From: an uncultured Collinsella sp.
GTDB taxonomy: Bacteria > Actinomycetota > Coriobacteriia > Coriobacteriales > Coriobacteriaceae
Reading direction: 5' to 3'
DNA length: 62,220 nt
Assembly (NCBI GenBank): GCA_900541685.1
Contig: UQKM01000015.1
Location: 1 to 62,220, forward strand
The position numbers and the translations under genes are program-made. Below the pieces are notes generated by a model. The model did not search any database, had not been told where the DNA came from, and saw only the letters and a list, made by a program, of their open reading frames with translations. Shown piece by piece: positions 58,619 to 62,220 of the stretch (positions within the stretch are counted from its first letter, which is position 1; each line of letters opens with the position of its first letter).

Positions 58619-59104
58619 TTAGTATTCGATGCCTTGGCGGGCCAGGAGGCCTTCGTCGAAGTAGTGCTTGACGAGGCGCATTTCGGTGACCAGGTCGGCG
58701 AGGTCCGCGATGGGCAGCAGGCCGCGGCCGGTCAGTATGAGCTCTGTGGTGTCGGGTTTCATCGCGATCAGTTCCTCGACATCCTCGCGCGTCACGAAGC
58801 CGCGGCGCATGGCCTCGCCGAGTTCGTCCAAAATCAGAACGTCGACCTGTGAGATCTGCTCGCGTGCGAGCTCCATGATCTGTGCGGCGCAAGCCTCGGG
58901 CGTGTCGCGGTCGGCCTGTACAATTCGTAGCCCTAGGCGTGGTGCCGCATCATGCTCGGCGCAGTGCAGCTTCTTGGCAAACTGAAGCATGAGCACGTTA
59001 AGTCCATAGCCCGTGGCGCGCAGCGCGAGCCCCAGCGCAGCCGTCGTCTTGCCCTTGCCGTCGCCCGTATAGATCTGAACCTTGCCGACTTCGAGTGATG
59101 CCAT
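58619..59104 (-). CDS. cobO: Cob(I)yrinic acid a,c-diamide adenosyltransferase
   Basis: A 161-residue CobA/BtuR-type enzyme that adds the 5'-deoxyadenosyl group to cobalt. QIYTGDGKGKTTAALGLALRATGYGL is the P-loop near residues 10-30, VLILDELGEAMRRGFV the Walker B part, and ELILTGRGLLPIADLADLVTEM the conserved ending. No other cobalamin genes are nearby, so it may act in salvage of corrinoids. Divergent from ftsH. Confidence 0.93.
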   Translation of the reverse strand: MASLEVGKVQIYTGDGKGKTTAALGLALRATGYGLNVLMLQFAKKLHCAEHDAAPRLGLRIVQADRDTPEACAAQIMELAREQISQVDVLILDELGEAMRRGFVTREDVEELIAMKPDTTELILTGRGLLPIADLADLVTEMRLVKHYFDEGLLARQGIEY

Positions 59105-59196
59105 CTCTATCCTTTCGTGCCCGGCGTCGGTTTATCGCCGTCCGGGTTGGGTATTCTAGTTAGCATTATCAACCCCAGTAGATGGAGTTCAAGCAG

Positions 59197-61089
59197 ATGG
59201 AGATGGATGACAACAAACGTAGACGGAATATGATCCTCTACGTGCTCATCGCCTTCGTCGTCTACCTCGTGCTCTCGACCGTTCTGTTCCCTAACATCGG
59301 TCACACGCAGCAGATTACGAAGACCGATTACTCGACGTTTGTCAAAGCGCTCGATAAGAAGAGTGTCGACAAGGTCGAGTACAACACGGACGATTACACG
59401 ATTTATTACACCAAGAAGGGCGAGGACGAGAACATCGCCTATAAGACGACCGGTGTGCCGAACGATGCGGGCTTTACCGATCGCGTGCTTGAGTCTGGCG
59501 CTTCGCTGGAGTCGGTCGTTCCCGATAAAAACTCGGGTTTGATGACCTACTATCTGCTCACACTCATTCTTCCCATGGCGATTTTCTTCCTCATCGGTTG
59601 GTGGCTCAACCGCCGCATGAAGAAGGCTATGGGCGATGACGGCCCGTCGATGAACTTTGGCGGCGGCGGTTTTGGCGGCGGCGGACTGGGTAAGTCCGGC
59701 GCGCGCGTGATCGCCTCCAAGGACGTGGGCGTGACCTTTAAGGATGTCGCCGGCCAGGAAGAGGCCAAGGAGTCCCTCAAGGAGGTCGTCGACTTTCTGG
59801 AGAAGCCGCAGCGCTACGAGGAGATCGGCGCCAAGCTGCCGCGCGGTGCTCTCCTTGTTGGCCCTCCGGGTACCGGTAAAACCCTGCTTGCCAAGGCTGT
59901 GGCCGGCGAGGCGGGCGTGCCGTTCTTTAGTATTTCTGGTTCTGAGTTTGTTGAGATGTTCGTCGGCCGTGGTGCCGCTAAGGTTCGCGATCTGTTTAAG
60001 CAGGCCAAGGAAAAGGCCCCGTGTATCGTCTTTATCGATGAGATTGATACCATCGGCAAGAAGCGCGATGGCGGTGGCTTTAGCGGCAACGACGAACGTG
60101 AGCAAACGCTCAACCAGCTGCTGACTGAGATGGACGGCTTCGATAACCATAAGGGTATCGTCGTCCTCGCTGCGACCAACCGTCCCGACAGCCTTGACCC
60201 GGCCCTGCTGCGCCCCGGTCGCTTTGACCGCCGCATTCCCGTTGAGCTGCCCGACCTGACCGGACGTAAGAACATTCTTGAGCTCCATGCCAAGAGCGTT
60301 AAGACGCAGCCCCCGATCGATCTGACCGCGATCGCCCGCGCCACGCCCGGTGCCTCGGGTGCCGATCTGGCCAACATCATCAACGAGGGCGCCCTGCGCG
60401 CCGTCCGCGAGGGTCGCAAACGCGCGACGCAGGATGACTTTGAGGAGTCAGTGGAGGTCGTTATCGCTGGCCAGCAGCGTAAGTCGACGGTGCTGTCCGA
60501 CCACGAGAAGCAGGTTGTTTCGTACCACGAGATCGGCCATGCAATCGTTGCCGCTCGCCAGAAGGGCTCTGCGCCGGTCACGAAGATCACCATCGTGCCG
60601 CGCACGAGTGGTGCTCTGGGCTACACCATGCAGGTCGAGGAGGATGAGCGCTTCCTGACCACACGTCAGGAGGTCCTGGACAAGCTCGCCGTCTATTGCG
60701 GTGGCCGTGCTGCCGAGGAGCTCATCTTTGGTGAGATGACGACCGGTGCGGCCAACGACATCGAGCAGGCCACCAAGCTCGCCCGTAACATGGTGACGCG
60801 CTTTGGTATGTCCGATGAGTTTGGCATGATGGCGCTCGGTACCGTTCAGAATGCGTACCTCAACCAGGACACGTCGCTTACCTGCGCTCCCGGTACGGCC
60901 GAGCGCGTGGACGCGATTGTCGCCAAGCTGATTGAGGATGCGCACGATCGTGCCCTGCAGATTCTCAAGGAGAACAAGTTTAAGCTTCACGAGCTGGCTC
61001 GTTATCTGTACAAGAAGGAGACGATCACGGGCGAGGAGTTTATGAATCTTCTCACGCGCGAGAATCCGCTGATGCCAAAGCAGCAGTAA
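59197..61089 (+). CDS. ftsH: ATP-dependent zinc metalloprotease FtsH
   Basis: A 630-residue membrane protease. ATG 59197 is chosen because GGAG (59184-59187) lies at the right distance; ATG 59182 is an alternative without a clear RBS. Helix 1 (~10-32), an extracytoplasmic part and helix 2 (TYYLLTLILPMAIFFLIGWW) are followed by a Gly-rich linker. AAA+ motifs: VGPPGTGKTLLAKAVAGEAG, CIVFIDEIDTIGKKR and the second region ATNRPDSLDPALLRPGRFDR. The zinc site is HEIGH (canonical HEAGH, Ala to Ile). It removes unassembled membrane proteins and regulators. Confidence 0.95.
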   Translation: MEMDDNKRRRNMILYVLIAFVVYLVLSTVLFPNIGHTQQITKTDYSTFVKALDKKSVDKVEYNTDDYTIYYTKKGEDENIAYKTTGVPNDAGFTDRVLESGASLESVVPDKNSGLMTYYLLTLILPMAIFFLIGWWLNRRMKKAMGDDGPSMNFGGGGFGGGGLGKSGARVIASKDVGVTFKDVAGQEEAKESLKEVVDFLEKPQRYEEIGAKLPRGALLVGPPGTGKTLLAKAVAGEAGVPFFSISGSEFVEMFVGRGAAKVRDLFKQAKEKAPCIVFIDEIDTIGKKRDGGGFSGNDEREQTLNQLLTEMDGFDNHKGIVVLAATNRPDSLDPALLRPGRFDRRIPVELPDLTGRKNILELHAKSVKTQPPIDLTAIARATPGASGADLANIINEGALRAVREGRKRATQDDFEESVEVVIAGQQRKSTVLSDHEKQVVSYHEIGHAIVAARQKGSAPVTKITIVPRTSGALGYTMQVEEDERFLTTRQEVLDKLAVYCGGRAAEELIFGEMTTGAANDIEQATKLARNMVTRFGMSDEFGMMALGTVQNAYLNQDTSLTCAPGTAERVDAIVAKLIEDAHDRALQILKENKFKLHELARYLYKKETITGEEFMNLLTRENPLMPKQQ

Positions 61090-61107
61090 GGCTGCCTGCG
61101 CAGTTTC

Positions 61108-61146
61108 GAACGCCCCATTTGAGTGTCCATCTCAAATGGGGCGTTC
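61108..61146 (+). terminator. 16-bp stem-loop after ftsH
   Basis: GAACGCCCCATTTGAG (61108-61123) and its exact complement (61131-61146) with a 7-nt loop TGTCCAT, 18 bp after the ftsH stop. No long U-tract follows (TGCTTGAG), but stem strength and position suggest it ends ftsH mRNA. Confidence 0.7.
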
Positions 61147-61164
61147 TGCTTGAGGGAGATGCAA

Positions 61165-61626
61165 ATGAAGATCGTGGTGAGTGCCTGCTTGATGGGCGAG
61201 AGCTGCAAGTATAACGGGCTTGACAATTACCATCGCAAGCTGGTCGAGGCTTGCGAGCGTACGGGGACCGAGGTCCTGCTGGTGTGCCCCGAGGTTTTTG
61301 GCGGTCTGCCTACGCCGCGCAAGCCGTCCGAGATTGTGGACGGTGAGGTCCGTACCTGCGAGGGTGTCTCTGTCGATCGCGAGTTTCGACTAGGTGCCCA
61401 GCGTGCGCTCGATATGTGCGAGCACTTTGGCGGCCCGTCCGAGATCGCTGCGTGCATCTTGCAGGACCGTAGTCCCTCGTGCGGCGCGGGCCGCATCTAC
61501 GACGGAACATTCAGCGGTACGCTCACCGCGGGCAACGGTGTTTTTGTCGATCTGCTGCTGCGTCACGGGTACCGTGTGATTCCGGCTAGCGAGTTCGATC
61601 CCAGCATGCTGGAACATTGTCCATAG
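61165..61626 (+). CDS. DUF523 family protein
   Basis: A 153-residue protein. ATG 61165 follows GAGGGAG. DUF523 features: KIVVSACLMGESCKYNG at the N-terminus, VCPEVFGGLPTPRKPSEI near 45, and LQDRSPSCGAGRIYDGTFSG near 105. Conserved Cys residues in the ACL, CPE and SCG motifs suggest a metal or cluster site. Biochemical role unproven. It ends at the junction with mobile-element debris. Confidence 0.92.
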   Translation: MKIVVSACLMGESCKYNGLDNYHRKLVEACERTGTEVLLVCPEVFGGLPTPRKPSEIVDGEVRTCEGVSVDREFRLGAQRALDMCEHFGGPSEIAACILQDRSPSCGAGRIYDGTFSGTLTAGNGVFVDLLLRHGYRVIPASEFDPSMLEHCP

Positions 61627-61639
61627 CACTCGAACCCAA

Positions 61640-61736
61640 CACTTCCTCACGGGTGACCGTTTTGGCATCATCCGTGAAGTTGATATTGAGTACGACCCGG
61701 TCATCAAAGACGTAGACCGAGTTGACAGGCGCCGTA
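61640..61736 (-). pseudogene. Serine recombinase C-terminal remnant
   Basis: The minus-strand frame reads PVNSVYVFDDRVVLNINFTD, then DAKTVTREEVLGSS. This resembles the C-terminal strand pair of large serine recombinases ('F(V/I)..V.V.DD...V..NF'). The N-terminal catalytic domain is missing and the frame to the left runs into other debris. The remnant suggests past insertion or excision of an integrative element here. Confidence 0.45.
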
Positions 61737-61830
61737 CCCAGGCAGCCCCTCCCCGCGGCCCTCGCGCAGGAACGCGCACGCGGCCTTCCCGTCTCTTGCG
61801 CCCCTCCCGGAACTGTCCACATCAGTGTAG

Positions 61831-62061
61831 CCAATCCAGTCCGTAAAGGGCTGCAGCCCGGACAACGCGGCGTTGGAGGGCTTCTTCGGCCTGCTCAAGA
61901 AGGAGTTCTGGCACGGCAGGGACTGGTCGGACTGGACCCCCCGCCCGCTTCATCGAGGAGCTCGGGGGCTGGATCGGTCGATATAATACGGAGAGGCGCA
62001 GCGATGCGCTCGGTGGCCGCACGCCGGCTGAGTTCCGCTCCGCGCTGGGAAGGGCCGCGTA
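61831..62061 (+). pseudogene. IS3-family transposase (OrfB) C-terminal remnant with frameshift
   Basis: GCSPDNAALEGFFGLLKKEF, then HGRDWSDWTP is the DDE-domain end of IS3/IS150-type OrfB, with the catalytic Glu in DNAALEGFF. A run of six C (61936-61943 area) shifts the frame by one; the next frame continues RFIEELGGWIGRYNTERRSD and GGRTPAEFRSALG to the stop at 62061. The N-terminal two thirds are absent. Confidence 0.7.
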
Positions 62062-62220
62062 ACGGTCCAAGAAATCATCCGCAGTCCCCATTCTTGCCCC
62101 TTTGGGACAGCTTCCTGTTGGGGCGTGCCTGCCCCAAACCCTGCTAGGAACGAGTACAGCAAACTGGAATTTTCAAATTAGTCTTTGCAAATAACCTTTG
62201 AACCTTCACCATCAATTACA
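62062..62220. other. Gene-free right end
   Basis: I see no gene, repeat or RNA in these last 159 bases. They turn AT-rich towards the end, which may mark the edge of another accessory segment. Confidence 0.5.

Overview
This window reads as a chromosomal segment of a high-GC monoderm of the Coriobacteriia, most probably Collinsella. The pointers are GC-rich housekeeping genes with an actinobacterial gene order, an IMP dehydrogenase and Pel genes of Gram-positive type, and intergenic repeats built around TTGGGGAC. The genus is inferred from general resemblance; no database was searched.

Region 1 (1-8750) is an AT-richer accessory island beginning right after the 3' end of an rmlB-like gene. 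It carries a DUF2188 protein and a predicted PD-(D/E)XK nuclease-like protein. A second nuclease-like gene is broken by a deleted IS256-type element. Next comes a complete type II-A (Eco1/Ec86-like) retron: msr-msd RNA, NAD-glycosidase-like effector and reverse transcriptase. The rest is a small basic protein, a decayed stretch with strong hairpins, a 122-nt structured RNA or MITE candidate, and an MqsR-MqsA-SecB-like toxin-antitoxin-chaperone operon. Together this looks like a phage-defence island in partial decay.

Region 2 (8875-19970) is one tightly overlapping operon for Pel-type exopolysaccharide. Its order is pelD (with an epimerase-like N-terminus and a retained c-di-GMP I-site), pelE, pelA-like deacetylase, pelF and pelG, followed by a CotH, VTC-domain and DUF4956 triad. 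Region 3 (20175-23443) holds a degenerate PLP-fold enzyme, a ModE-type regulator and a guaB whose key residues fall at the same numbers as in the Tritrichomonas foetus enzyme.

Region 4 (23703-38052) is leuS, then rimP-nusA-infB-rbfA-nrnA-truB-ribF-dnaG and sigA. The rimP operon starts with a promoter that runs straight into an intrinsic terminator, which suggests attenuation. Two identical tRNA-Asn genes follow. Region 5 (38712-53604) is asp23-like, fakA-like, recG, rsmD, coaD, a coiled-coil protein, yceD, rpmF, plsX, acpP, rnc, smc, ftsY and ffh: the envelope, lipid, ribosome and protein-targeting genes usual in this order.

Region 6 (53720-61626) holds a metal-binding DUF134/NifX protein with its own operator palindromes, thyA-folA, an RNA methyltransferase, a MATE exporter, cobO, ftsH and a DUF523 protein. 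The right end (61640-62061) is a scar of a serine recombinase and an IS3-type transposase.

The strongest discovery candidates are the retron, with two competing msd folds, and the MqsRAC operon. The retron-shaped RNA at 7221-7342, the PelD architecture and the rimP-nusA leader attenuator come next.
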